Shown: positions 62,960 through 64,000 of the stretch, in pieces
Layout of the letters: each line of letters opens with the position of its first letter
Position numbering within the stretch: the stretch's first letter is position 1
Assembly (NCBI GenBank): GCA_009760855.2
Contig: WPIO01000101.1
Location: forward strand, 241,501 to 305,500
DNA length: 64,000 nt
Source: Cristatella mucedo
Lineage: Eukaryota; Bryozoa; Phylactolaemata; Cristatellidae
Direction of reading: 5' to 3'
Notes under the pieces: model-generated
The model's database searches: none
Seen by the model: only the letters and a program-made list of their open reading frames with translations
What the model was told of the DNA's origin: nothing
Program-made: the position numbers and the translations under genes

Positions 62960-63190
62960 TGGTGAATAATAAGAAAATTGGTTTGCAAATTTGACCAAAA
63001 TCGGGTTTTTTTAGGCCACATTTCTAAAGACAAACATGTTAGAAATGCAATCCGAAGTTTTGACGATTTCCTAATTGAAGACAGCATTAAAAAGACGATA
63101 ATGTAGACCCTGCCTAATTTTTAAGTAAACCGGAAGCAACATGTCTACAAATAACAAATGTACTGACCTCTGCACCATGGCTGGCTTTTT
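62960..63190. mobile_element. Family C fragment, inverted
   Basis: Its reverse complement matches 37160-37290 (ATTGCTTCCGGTTTAC, then GGAAATAGTCAAAA, then CATTTCTAACAT). The open frame here is chance, within the repeat. Confidence 0.5.
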
Positions 63191-64000
63191 TCCTAATTTT
63201 CTTAAAATGGATTGGAATCCAGGCGTCCACGTTTTCAGCTCATTGAAGTACATGCTTTTTGTCTTTCAAAAGGCTTCCTCTCCTGTGCATCTTCTTGTGT
63301 ATCTTCTTCGTGCCCTGTAGATTCCCTACCTCGGAACTATAACTGCATAATAACTACACGATAATGCTGCACGGTGGATAAACGTGAAATTCGAACAGTG
63401 AGCTCTGCTCTGCTCATTGAGCCATCGAGTAGTTCATTTCCGATTGCCTTTGATATGTATTCTTATGCATGTACTCGAACATCCTCGAACTTTATATTCT
63501 GCCGTCACGTTTCAGTGTTACATATCATATTTTCTCTTAACTGCTTTACTGTCAAACAAAGTTTCTTGCATCTTTAGAGGCGTTTTGAACATTAGTATAG
63601 TGCACAGTGTTGAATCCATTGATTTTTCCAGATTGTAAAGTGTGTGCACATTCAGCCACAGACTAACCATTGACTCTCCAAGGACACCAGAAGGTCGACT
63701 TCGCAGCCATTTTAACATTAAAGACAGTGAATATGATGGCACAAGGTGGCACTCCGGAGGTCGTTCCATCGGAGCTCTCGTTCTATGGATGATTGTTAAA
63801 TCCGGAGGGATACATTCCTGGCATTGGGTGGTTAACTCCCCGAGCCTTTCCATTTTGCTCTATTCACCGTTAAACCTCTTGGCATGAGTTTGCCATCTCA
63901 GTTTTGCTGCTTTGCTAGCACTGCCACGTTACGCCCCTTGTTGTCTTTGACTGTGCTCTGTCACCAACTCTTCTTGCCGCAAACGCATTAGCGATCTGCA

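Noticed and set aside
63012-63108. Open frame after a T-rich acceptor (GHISKDKHVRNAIRSFDD...) as a further DNPH1 exon
   Set aside because: The segment is the reverse complement of repeat family C (compare 37160-37290), and it does not match DNPH1.

Overview
This is a window of animal nuclear DNA, not prokaryotic. Its genes are split by many GT-AG introns, it holds non-LTR retrotransposons, tRNA-derived SINEs and hAT and Tc1/mariner relics, and it is dense in microsatellites. The intron-rich kinesin, the complement-control-protein exons with symmetrical phase-1 introns and the L2/CR1-like LINEs with (ATT)n tails suggest an intron-rich bilaterian invertebrate. I cannot name the species or phylum from the sequence.

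Layout. 1-2380: SINE and LINE relics. 2390-4700: a CpG-rich, promoter-like block. About 6321-14975 (+): a single-pass membrane protein with five CCP/sushi domains, a transmembrane segment and an acidic cytoplasmic tail; its signal-peptide exon is not resolved. 17480-18760 (-): a broken hAT (ZMYM1-like) transposase. 20194-20562 (-): the first two exons of an HMG-box protein. 22763-22864 (+): a first coding exon of an unrecognised gene, with a perfect CRE 26 bp upstream of its ATG. 23240-24833 (+): the main L2/CR1-like LINE copy. 27220-45568 (+): a nearly complete KIF23/MKLP1 (kinesin-6) gene in 19 coding exons, whose introns hold a Tc1/mariner relic, LINE and SINE pieces and hairpin-forming MITE-like elements. 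48016-52868 (-): LAP3, the cytosolic M17 leucyl aminopeptidase, in four exons, convergent with KIF23. 56159 onwards (+): the first two exons of DNPH1 (deoxynucleoside 5'-monophosphate N-hydrolase), cut by the window edge.

The genes do not form a pathway. They are ordinary neighbours: cell division (KIF23), peptide turnover (LAP3), nucleotide-pool sanitation (DNPH1), chromatin (HMG box) and a probable surface receptor or regulator (CCP protein). Gene structures were rebuilt by hand from splice sites, reading phase and remembered family sequences. KIF23, LAP3 and DNPH1 fit in phase at every junction.

I found no clearly new biological system. The most unusual items are the CCP membrane protein with an acidic dileucine motif, perfect or near-perfect hairpins in introns (8497-8549, 31070-31117, 42330-42650), a SINE-like tail that matches the LINE 3' tail, an 11-bp minisatellite filling most of one intron, and loss of the Aurora B serine beside the KIF23 nuclear localisation signal.
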